Shown here: positions 1-5,289 of the stretch, piece by piece
How the letters are laid out: each line of letters opens with the position of its first letter
Position numbering within the stretch: position 1 is the first letter of the stretch
Assembly (NCBI GenBank): GCA_028822125.1
Contig: JAPKEK010000227.1
Coordinates: 1-5,289 of the forward strand
Direction of reading: 5' to 3'
Origin: Pseudomonadales bacterium
GTDB taxonomy: Bacteria > Pseudomonadota > Gammaproteobacteria > Pseudomonadales > Azotimanducaceae
DNA: 5,289 bases
Notes under the pieces: model-generated
The model's input: only the letters and a program-made list of their open reading frames with translations
What the model was told of the DNA's origin: nothing
Database searches by the model: none
Made by a program: the position numbers and the translations under genes

Positions 1-1079
1 GGATAGGGCGCGACATCGGCAAGGTTTTCGGCGAGAGTCTTACCGGTAACCGTGAGGCAGTGTCCGTGCAGCAGGCCCGCATCAAGCAAGGTCTTCATAA
101 GCGGTTGAATACCGCCGATCTGGATTAATTCACTCATTGAGTATTGCCCTGCGGGTCTCATGTCGGCCAATACTGGAACCTGCTTGCCTATCCGCGAGAA
201 GTCATCAATGGTCAAGGGTATGTCTGCAGCATGAGCAATTGCCAGCAGGTGGAGGACGGCATTGGTCGAACCTTCCAATGCAATAGTAACGGTAATGGCA
301 TTTTCAAAAGCTTCCCGGGAAAGTATGTCGGAAGGCTTTATGTCTTGTTCAACCAGATTCACTACTGCTTCACCCGCGGCCTGACTGTCTCGACGTTTGT
401 TGTCAGAGATGGCTTCCTGCGCAGAAGAATTAGGCAGAGACAAACCCAGTGCTTCGATGGCCGATGCCATGGTATTGGCGGTATACATGCCGCCACAGGA
501 ACCGGGACCGGGAATTGCAGTTGCTTCGATTTCCTTCAGATCGATCTCAGATAAATTGCCACTGGCATATTGACCAACGGCTTCAAATACCGAGATGACA
601 TCCCTGCGGTCTTTGCCTGGTTGGATTGTCCCCCCGTAAACAAATATGCTGGGTCGATTAAGCCGGGCCATGGCCATAGCACAGCCGGGCATGTTTTTGT
701 CACAGCCGCCAATGGCGACAAAACCGTCGAAACCCTGGCCTGCAACTACAGTCTCAATGGAATCCGCAATTACCTCTCTGGAAACCAGAGAATAGCGCAT
801 GCCGGGTGAACCCATGGAAATGCCATCACTGACTGTAATGGTATTGAAGGTAATGGCTTTGCTTTGCTGGTCTTCGATTCCTATCGCGGCGGCTTCAGCC
901 AGGACATTGATGTGCATATTACAGGGCGTCAGATTGCTCCAGGTAGAAGCAACCCCTATTTGGGGTTTCTGAAAGTCCTCTGAGCTGAAGCCAACGGCAT
1001 GCAGCATAGCTCGGGCGGCGGCTTTTTCAAGGCCGTCAACGACCACCGAAGAATAGGGGCGTTTGCGTGAGTCAGTCAT
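1..1079 (-). CDS. ilvD: Dihydroxy-acid dehydratase IlvD, C-terminus cut off by window edge
   Basis: This enzyme dehydrates 2,3-dihydroxy-isovalerate and 2,3-dihydroxy-3-methylvalerate to 2-keto acids, the step before the final transamination in valine and isoleucine synthesis, in the cytoplasm. I read 359 codons from ATG 1079 without a stop to the left edge. About 200 C-terminal residues, including the region of the catalytic serine, lie outside. Visible Fe-S ligand candidates are Cys53 (in LTPCNMH), Cys126 (in GCDKNMPGC) and Cys195 (in PGSCGGMYTAN). Asp85 (VSDGISMG) and Asp127-Lys128 fit the Mg site and the lysine that is carbamylated in this family. Three spaced cysteines and the pattern ITVSDGISMG point to the [2Fe-2S] branch. 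The start is supported by AAGGGA seven bases upstream. It is divergent from the permease. Residue 269 is Glu in LEGSTN, where I expect Gly. Sugar-acid dehydratases are relatives, but the match along the whole length favours IlvD. Confidence 0.95.
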   Translation of the reverse strand, partial: MTDSRKRPYSSVVVDGLEKAAARAMLHAVGFSSEDFQKPQIGVASTWSNLTPCNMHINVLAEAAAIGIEDQQSKAITFNTITVSDGISMGSPGMRYSLVSREVIADSIETVVAGQGFDGFVAIGGCDKNMPGCAMAMARLNRPSIFVYGGTIQPGKDRRDVISVFEAVGQYASGNLSEIDLKEIEATAIPGPGSCGGMYTANTMASAIEALGLSLPNSSAQEAISDNKRRDSQAAGEAVVNLVEQDIKPSDILSREAFENAITVTIALEGSTNAVLHLLAIAHAADIPLTIDDFSRIGKQVPVLADMRPAGQYSMSELIQIGGIQPLMKTLLDAGLLHGHCLTVTGKTLAENLADVAPY

Positions 1080-1086
1080 TTTCAGA

Positions 1087-1092
1087 TCCCTT
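1087..1092 (-). promoter_or_regulatory. Ribosome-binding site of ilvD
   Basis: AAGGGA on the minus strand lies seven bases before ATG 1079. This is normal Shine-Dalgarno spacing and fixes the ilvD start. Confidence 0.7.
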
Positions 1093-1152
1093 GGTTTAAG
1101 CATAGCAAAGATAACATAATTGGCTGTCAGCTTCGATAAGGTGAAGCCAGTA

Positions 1153-1181
1153 TTGTAGGTCCGAGCATCACCAAGCATAAT
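1153..1181 (+). promoter_or_regulatory. Candidate sigma70-type promoter for the permease gene
   Basis: TTGTAG (1153-1158) and CATAAT (1176-1181) are separated by exactly 17 bases. The -10 box matches TATAAT at five of six positions; the -35 box matches TTGACA only in its TTG. Transcription would begin near 1188, leaving a leader of about 22 bases before TTG 1210. If this is right, the upstream ATG at 1180 overlaps the -10 box and would not be in the mRNA. The assignment is by eye and the -35 box is weak. Confidence 0.35.
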
Positions 1182-1196
1182 GAAATTGATGGATTT

Positions 1197-1202
1197 AAGG
1201 AG
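1197..1202 (+). promoter_or_regulatory. Ribosome-binding site that selects the TTG start of the permease
   Basis: AAGGAG is a near-perfect Shine-Dalgarno sequence placed seven bases before TTG 1210, which is in frame with the permease. The in-frame ATG codons at 1180 and 1189 have no purine-rich site upstream, so this element favours the TTG as the real start. Confidence 0.65.
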
Positions 1203-1209
1203 CGTTAAC

Positions 1210-2604
1210 TTGACTACAGGCTTTAGGAAATCGCTATTGAGGCGAGATGTGGTTGCCCTTGCTTTTGGCGCAATGATTGGCTGGAGTTGGGTGCTGCTGA
1301 GCGGCGAATGGATACTACGGGCCGGCGCCATGGGTGCCGTTGTTGCTTTTCTGATTGGCTCTGTGGCTGTCATGTTAATCAGCCTGACTTATGCTGAATT
1401 GGCGGCGGCGATGCCAAAGGCAGGTGGAGAGCATGTGTATGTTCTGCGGGCGCTGGGATACGGCCCGGCTTTTGTTGCGAGCTGGGCAATTATGATGGCC
1501 TACGTTACCGTCTGTGTGTTCGAGTCTGCGGCCTTGCCAACAGCGCTCGAATACCTGTTTCCTGATTTTCGTCTGATCTATCTCTGGTCCGTTCAGGGTG
1601 AGGCCGTGTACCTCACTATGGTGCTGGTAGGCGTGGCCGGATCCGTGTTGATGACATTTATTAATTTCATAGGAATTCGATTTGCTGCTTTTCTTCAAAC
1701 CCTGATAACGGTGTTGTTTTTTCTGGTCGGGCTGTCTTTCATAGCCGGTGTGTTCAGCTATGAATCGGCATTTGATGGCCCCCTGTTTGTTAAGGGTGGC
1801 GTTGGCGTCCTGGGTGTTCTGGTCATGGTTCCGGCGCTTTTAGTTGGATTTGATGTCATACCACAATCGGCAGAAGAAATTAAACTGGCCCCGGCACTGA
1901 TCGGCAAATTGCTGGTCTGGTCAGTGCTGTTAGCGGCGCTATGGTATATGGGGATTACACTGGCAGTCGCCTGGGCACTCGATGGTGCGGCATTGCATTC
2001 CACTGATATGGCCACTGCCGATGCTATGGCGATTGTCTGGGGAAGCCAGACAATGGGTAACATTATGTTGGTTGCTGGTATTGGCGGGATCTTGACCAGC
2101 TGGAATGCTTTTGTGATAGGGGGTAGTAGAATACTGTATGCCCTGGCAGAATCCGGCATGATACCGGCGGTGTTTGCGAAGTTGCATCCGAGGTTTAACA
2201 CGCCTTACGTCAGTATATTGCTGATTGGCCTGCTCAGTTGTATCTCTCCCCTGTTTGGTAGAACGGTCCTGGTCTGGCTGGTGGATGCGGGTAGTTTTGC
2301 AGTGGTTATTGCCTACATCATGGTGACCTGGTCTTTTTTGAAATTAAGGAAGATTGAACCGGGAATGCCCCGTCCATTCCGGGTCCGACATGGCAACTGG
2401 GTAGGTGGGTCGGCATTGCTGCTGTCCTGTGGCCTGTTCTGTCTTTATATGCCGGGTAGTCCGGCAGCGTTACTCTGGCCGTACGAGTGGGTAATGGTAT
2501 TGGCGGGAACGATACTCGGCCTGGTTTTTTATTTCTGGAGTCGGGGGGTTGGCTTAAAGATAGCGAGAGGCCCCACTGGGCAGCATTCACAAGATGTCAG
2601 TTAA
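1210..2604 (+). CDS. APC-superfamily amino acid permease
   Basis: This is a polytopic inner-membrane transporter of the amino acid/polyamine/organocation superfamily, probably importing an amino acid or amine by cation symport or exchange; the substrate cannot be read from sequence. From TTG 1210 it has 464 residues, typical for the family, and about 12 hydrophobic segments. The first starts near residue 14; later ones include AIMMAYVTV near 93, LLVWSVLLAALWYMGITL after 225, and WVMVLAGTILGLVFYFW near the C-terminus. TM1 carries GAMIGWSW (20-27) at the unwound substrate-binding stretch, where many relatives have GSGI. TM2 ends in YAELAAAMPKAGGEHVY (61-77), a classic APC loop. TM6 carries GFDVIPQSAEEIK (213-225), resembling the FDAxxxxxEE signature. 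I chose TTG because of its AAGGAG; starting at ATG 1180 would add ten residues, MKLMDLRSVN. The gene ends in TAA. The thiolase follows 86 bases later on the same strand, so co-transcription is possible. Confidence 0.9.
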   Translation: MTTGFRKSLLRRDVVALAFGAMIGWSWVLLSGEWILRAGAMGAVVAFLIGSVAVMLISLTYAELAAAMPKAGGEHVYVLRALGYGPAFVASWAIMMAYVTVCVFESAALPTALEYLFPDFRLIYLWSVQGEAVYLTMVLVGVAGSVLMTFINFIGIRFAAFLQTLITVLFFLVGLSFIAGVFSYESAFDGPLFVKGGVGVLGVLVMVPALLVGFDVIPQSAEEIKLAPALIGKLLVWSVLLAALWYMGITLAVAWALDGAALHSTDMATADAMAIVWGSQTMGNIMLVAGIGGILTSWNAFVIGGSRILYALAESGMIPAVFAKLHPRFNTPYVSILLIGLLSCISPLFGRTVLVWLVDAGSFAVVIAYIMVTWSFLKLRKIEPGMPRPFRVRHGNWVGGSALLLSCGLFCLYMPGSPAALLWPYEWVMVLAGTILGLVFYFWSRGVGLKIARGPTGQHSQDVS

Positions 2605-2626
2605 TTGATTTTTGATGGGGCAGGTT

Positions 2627-2645
2627 GCCTTGGAGTAACCAGGGC
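2627..2645 (+). terminator. Hairpin between permease and thiolase, possible weak terminator or attenuator
   Basis: GCCTTGG and CCAGGGC form a seven-pair stem (one G-T wobble) around the five-base loop AGTAA, 22 bases after the permease stop. No T-run follows on the plus strand, so it is not a classical intrinsic terminator. It could reduce read-through into the thiolase, stabilise the permease mRNA end, or be chance. Confidence 0.3.
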
Positions 2646-2677
2646 CTTATGCTTAGAGCGTTTGTTAATTTATAGGG

Positions 2678-2683
2678 AAAGGG
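2678..2683 (+). promoter_or_regulatory. Ribosome-binding site of the thiolase
   Basis: The purine-rich AAAGGG lies seven bases before ATG 2691, inside the longer tract AGGGAAAGGG. It supports ATG 2691 over the in-frame GTG at 2685, which would sit only one base after this tract. Confidence 0.55.
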
Positions 2684-2690
2684 TGTGTAT

Positions 2691-3857
2691 ATGGGTGACG
2701 TTTATATTGTTGAGGCTTGTCGTAGTGCCATTGGGAAACGCGGCAAAGGCCTTGCGGGTCTTAAACCTGCCGACCTGCTTGGCAAGGTTCAAAAAGCGGC
2801 TGTCGATAGAAGTGGAATTTCCCCAGAGCATATAGATCAGGTCATTGGCGGATGCGTGTCCCAGGTTGGCGAGCAATCGTTTAATATCTCCCGAATAGCC
2901 TGATTATCGCAGGGATTACCACTTGAAGTGGCTTCAACAACCGTTGATTCCCAGTGTGGATCAAGTCAGCAGGCAACCTCCCTGGCAGCATCAATGGTCG
3001 CATCTGGGCTCGAAGAAATAGTGATGAGCTGCGGTGTTGAAATGATGAGCCGGGTACCACTGGGCTCGAATATGAAAGGCGGTTCACCCATGGGTGAGAG
3101 TTATGCCAGCCATTACCAGCCCACAAGCCAGTTTATGGGCGCGTCTATGATTGCCGAAGAATACCAGGTTACTCGCAGCCATACTGATCAGTTTGGACTG
3201 GAAAGTCAGCAGAAAGCGATTCAGGCATGGCAGGAGGGGCGCTTTTCACGAGAAATTGTGCCCGTTGAAGCGCCCATACTCAACGAGAAGTTTGAAGCGA
3301 CCGGTAAAACGCAGATTATTGACCGTGATGAAGGTCTCAGGCAGACGAGCCTTGAAGCGCTGGCTGGCCTTGAGCCGGTACCCGGTCAATCGATACATAC
3401 GGCGGGTTCTAGTTCGCAGGTCTCTGATGGTGCTGCTGCGATTATTATGGCCAGCGACAAGGCCTGTAAGACCCATGGGTTGAAGGCCCGGGCGAGAATT
3501 GTAGCAACGACTTTAGTTGGGGTTGATCCAGTGACGATGTTAAAGGGTCCGATACCGGCAACCAGGAAGGTGCTCAAGCGAGCTGGCCTGGTGCTTGAGG
3601 ACATTGATGTGTTTGAAGTCAACGAGGCTTTTGCCTCTGTCGTGCTGGCCTGGGAGCAGGACCTGGGTGTCGATCACAGTAAAGTCAACGTGAATGGCGG
3701 TGCCATTGCGTTGGGACATCCGACCGGTAGTACAGGCGCTCGCCTGATTACGACGGCGCTGCACGAGCTCGAGCGGACAGATGGACGTTACGCGCTTATT
3801 GCAATGTGCTGTGGTGGTGGTATTGGTACCGGCACTATTATTGAACGACTGGATTAG
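2691..3857 (+). pseudogene. Acetyl-CoA acyltransferase (thiolase), interrupted by an in-frame TGA at codon 71
   Basis: Thiolases cleave 3-ketoacyl-CoA with CoA to acetyl-CoA plus a shortened acyl-CoA, or run in reverse to condense acyl-CoAs. The frame from ATG 2691 spans 388 codons to TAG 3855-3857, the usual family length. The N-terminal part reads VYIVEACRSAIGKRGKGLAG and reaches GEQSFNISRIA. Codon 71 is TGA, and the same frame resumes at once with LSQGLPLEVASTTVD. My recollection of the family pattern, NIARxAWLAAGLPLEV, puts Trp at the stop. Catalytic candidates are intact: Cys89 in DSQCGSSQQA, NEAFA from Asn311, His343 in ALGHPTGSTGAR, and Cys373 in MCCGGGIGTGT. Without suppression, translation yields a 70-residue peptide. 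A GTG at 2928 (codon 80) could start a 309-residue remainder, but that lacks the first strands of the thiolase fold and has only a poorly spaced AGGGA upstream. It resembles lipid- or steroid-type 3-ketoacyl-CoA thiolases; the chain specificity is unknown. Confidence 0.85.
2901..2903 (+). other. Premature in-frame TGA in the thiolase
   Basis: TGA sits between GCC (Ala70) and TTA (Leu72), with the frame unchanged on both sides, so this is a base substitution and not a frameshift. A single G-to-A change from TGG (Trp) explains it. Other Trp codons in the same gene, in QAWQEG and LAWEQD, are TGG, so general reassignment of TGA is unlikely. Confidence 0.85.
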
Positions 3858-3957
3858 GCCCTGTAGCCAGCAATGCTAAATCAATGGTTCTAGTCTGCTC
3901 AGATAATGTCCACAATCAGTCAGGTTAGAGCTGGGATGAATACTGTGATTAGGCCCG

Positions 3958-3975
3958 ACCTTCTCGGCAGAAGGT
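3958..3975 (-). terminator. Small hairpin in the convergent spacer, possible terminator of pckG
   Basis: ACCTTCT and AGAAGGT form a perfect seven-pair stem closed by the four-base loop CGGC, one base beyond the pckG stop codon. No T-run follows on the minus strand. On the plus strand a loosely T-rich stretch (attttgtttt) follows about ten bases later, but inside pckG. It may separate the two convergent transcripts; factor-dependent termination is equally possible. Confidence 0.35.
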
Positions 3976-3976
3976 A

Positions 3977-5289
3977 TTAGCTTACATTTTGTTTTGCTGC
4001 TTCGAGCTTTTGCTGCATCTGGTTCAGTTGATGATTGAGTTCCGTGGGCAGCTTATCTCCGAATTGTTGGTAGTAGGTCCGGATCAATGCCAGTTCTTCC
4101 AGCCAGCCTTGGGTCTCTACGCGTAAAAGGGAGGCTATTTCCTCATCTGTCATGTTCAAGCCGCTGAAGTCGATGCTATCCAACGTTGGTAATTTGCCGA
4201 TAGGTGTGGATACGGCACTGGCTGTTCCCTGACAGCGTTCGAAAACCCATTTTAATACACGTGAATTTTCACCAAAGCCGGGCCACAAAAAACGTCCCTG
4301 GGCGTCCTTTCTGAACCAGTTAACATAAAAAATCTTTGGCAGTTGATCTTTGTGCTGCTGACCCAGGTGGATCCAGTGCTGCCAGTAGTCGGCCATGTTA
4401 TAACCACAGAAAGGCAGCATGGCCATGGGATCTCTACGCAGTTCGCCAATACGCCCGGCTGCTGCAGCTGTTTTTTCTGAGGACACGATAGAGCCGAAAA
4501 AGGTGCCCTGTTCCCAGGAATCGGCTTCATTGACTAACGGGACAACCGTCGCTCGTCTGCCGCCAAACAGGATGGCGCTGATTGGAACACCCTGGAGGTC
4601 CTGCCATTCCTGCGCGATTGCTGGGCATTGAGACGCTGATACTGTAAATCTTGCATTAGGATGGGCTGCTAGTTCTGTGCTCTCAGGCGTCCAGTCTCGG
4701 CCAAGCCAGTCGATTAGGTGGGCCGGAGTCTCTTCTGTCATGCCCTCCCACCAGACATCACCATCGTCGGTCTCGGCCACGTTGGTAAACAGGCAGTTTT
4801 CCTTAAGGCTGAGCATGGCATTGGGGTTAGTCTCCATGCCAGTACCGGGTGCAACACCAAAGAAACCGGCTTCTGGGTTTATGGCGTGCAGTTGGCCATC
4901 ATCACCAAATTTCATCCAGCAGATATCATCGCCGACGGTTTCAACCTTCCAGCCCGGCATTGATGGCACCAGCATGGCAAGATTGGTTTTGCCACAGGCA
5001 CTGGGGAAAGCGCCAGCAATATAGCGAGCGACACCTTGTGGGTTGGTGAGTTTGAGAATCAGCATATGCTCGGCCAGCCAGCCCTCTTCACGTGCCATAG
5101 CAGAGGCAATTCTAAGCGCAAAACATTTTTTACCTAATAGGGCATTGCCGCCATAGCCAGAGCCAAAGCTCCATATTTCCCTCTTTTTCGGGAAGTGTGC
5201 GACGTATAGATTATCTGGATTGCATGGCCAGGGGACATCCTTGCTGAGGTTCTCCAGAGGTTTGCCCACAGAGTGTATGCAGGGCACAT
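3977..5289 (-). CDS. pckG: GTP-dependent phosphoenolpyruvate carboxykinase, N-terminus cut off by window edge
   Basis: This cytoplasmic enzyme converts oxaloacetate and GTP to PEP, CO2 and GDP, the entry step of gluconeogenesis from TCA intermediates. The frame is open from the right edge to TAA 3977-3979, giving 437 codons; by alignment of the P-loop with animal PEPCK, roughly 190 N-terminal residues are missing. Numbering from codon 5287-5285, I see the substrate loop GSGYGGN (42-48), the metal-site lysine region LLGKKCFALR (50-59), His74 (AEHMLIL), the kinase-1 loop FPSACGKTN (94-102) with the family's reactive Cys98, and the metal-binding GDDI (119-122). Further on are NARFTVSASQCP, FGGRRATVVPLV, and the guanine-pocket stretch NWFRKDAQGRFLWPGFGENS. 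These distinguish it from the ATP-dependent PckA family. No active-site residue looks lost. Its start, ribosome-binding site and promoter are outside the window. It converges on the thiolase across 119 bases. The GTG at 5287 is internal, not a start. Confidence 0.96.
   Translation of the reverse strand, partial: VPCIHSVGKPLENLSKDVPWPCNPDNLYVAHFPKKREIWSFGSGYGGNALLGKKCFALRIASAMAREEGWLAEHMLILKLTNPQGVARYIAGAFPSACGKTNLAMLVPSMPGWKVETVGDDICWMKFGDDGQLHAINPEAGFFGVAPGTGMETNPNAMLSLKENCLFTNVAETDDGDVWWEGMTEETPAHLIDWLGRDWTPESTELAAHPNARFTVSASQCPAIAQEWQDLQGVPISAILFGGRRATVVPLVNEADSWEQGTFFGSIVSSEKTAAAAGRIGELRRDPMAMLPFCGYNMADYWQHWIHLGQQHKDQLPKIFYVNWFRKDAQGRFLWPGFGENSRVLKWVFERCQGTASAVSTPIGKLPTLDSIDFSGLNMTDEEIASLLRVETQGWLEELALIRTYYQQFGDKLPTELNHQLNQMQQKLEAAKQNVS

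Noticed and set aside
144..809. Plus-strand open frames at 144-554 and 570-809
   Set aside because: They lie antisense to a convincing ilvD frame that covers 1-1079 continuously; their translations resemble no family and have no ribosome-binding site I could see.
1121..1149. Imperfect inverted repeat TGGCT...GCTTC / GAAGCCA in the divergent spacer as an operator
   Set aside because: The continuous stem is only five pairs with an eight-base loop, the outer arm is out of register, and no regulator gene adjoins it; chance is a sufficient explanation.
1375..2590. Minus-strand open frames opposite the permease
   Set aside because: They are antisense shadows of a clear membrane protein frame; the compositions are low in structure and carry no family motif.
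2901..2903. TGA as selenocysteine
   Set aside because: The site is expected to be Trp, is not catalytic (the active cysteine is at codon 89), and no strong stem-loop just downstream was evident by eye.
2691..3857. Frameshift as the cause of the thiolase split
   Set aside because: Both halves are in the same frame (2928 minus 2691 is divisible by three), and the residues next to the TGA align with the family with no gap.
3858..3957. A small gene or RNA in the rest of the convergent spacer
   Set aside because: No open frame with a ribosome-binding site and no extended structure beyond the 3958-3975 hairpin could be seen.
4419..5049. Plus-strand open frames opposite pckG
   Set aside because: They mirror the strongly conserved PEPCK frame and have no recognisable motifs.
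1..5289. Genome-wide reassignment of TGA to Trp
   Set aside because: The permease, PEPCK and IlvD frames have many TGG codons and no in-frame TGA, so one occurrence in the thiolase is better explained by mutation or error.

Overview
The window is an ordinary piece of bacterial chromosome carrying four metabolic genes. The proteins look proteobacterial. A GTP-type PEP carboxykinase beside a short-form [2Fe-2S]-type dihydroxy-acid dehydratase and a 3-ketoacyl-CoA-type thiolase would suit a heterotrophic, possibly marine, gammaproteobacterium, but that placement is inferred from family resemblance only. Coding density is high. No gene-free stretch exceeds about 130 bases, and I see no tRNA, rRNA, CRISPR array, insertion sequence or phage gene.

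Layout from left to right. Positions 1-1079, minus strand, hold the first 359 codons of ilvD (dihydroxy-acid dehydratase, branched-chain amino acid synthesis); the gene leaves the window at its left edge. A 130-base divergent spacer follows, with a ribosome-binding site for each side and a candidate promoter for the plus-strand gene. Positions 1210-2604, plus strand, encode a 12-helix APC-superfamily amino acid permease that probably starts at TTG. After an 86-base gap with a modest hairpin comes a thiolase gene at 2691-3857, plus strand, interrupted in frame by a TGA at codon 71, where I expect the family to have Trp. A 119-base convergent spacer with a small hairpin leads to pckG (GTP-dependent PEP carboxykinase), minus strand, 3977-5289, whose first roughly 190 codons lie beyond the right edge.

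The genes fit a general theme of carbon and amino acid metabolism: branched-chain amino acid synthesis, uptake of an amino acid or amine, acyl-CoA thiolysis, and gluconeogenesis from oxaloacetate. They do not form one evident pathway or operon. Only the permease and thiolase could be co-transcribed. I found no convincing previously undescribed system. The most notable observation is the disrupted thiolase, which keeps its full reading frame, both catalytic cysteines and the active-site histidine on either side of one nonsense codon. This suggests a very recent mutation, a sequencing or assembly error, or readthrough.
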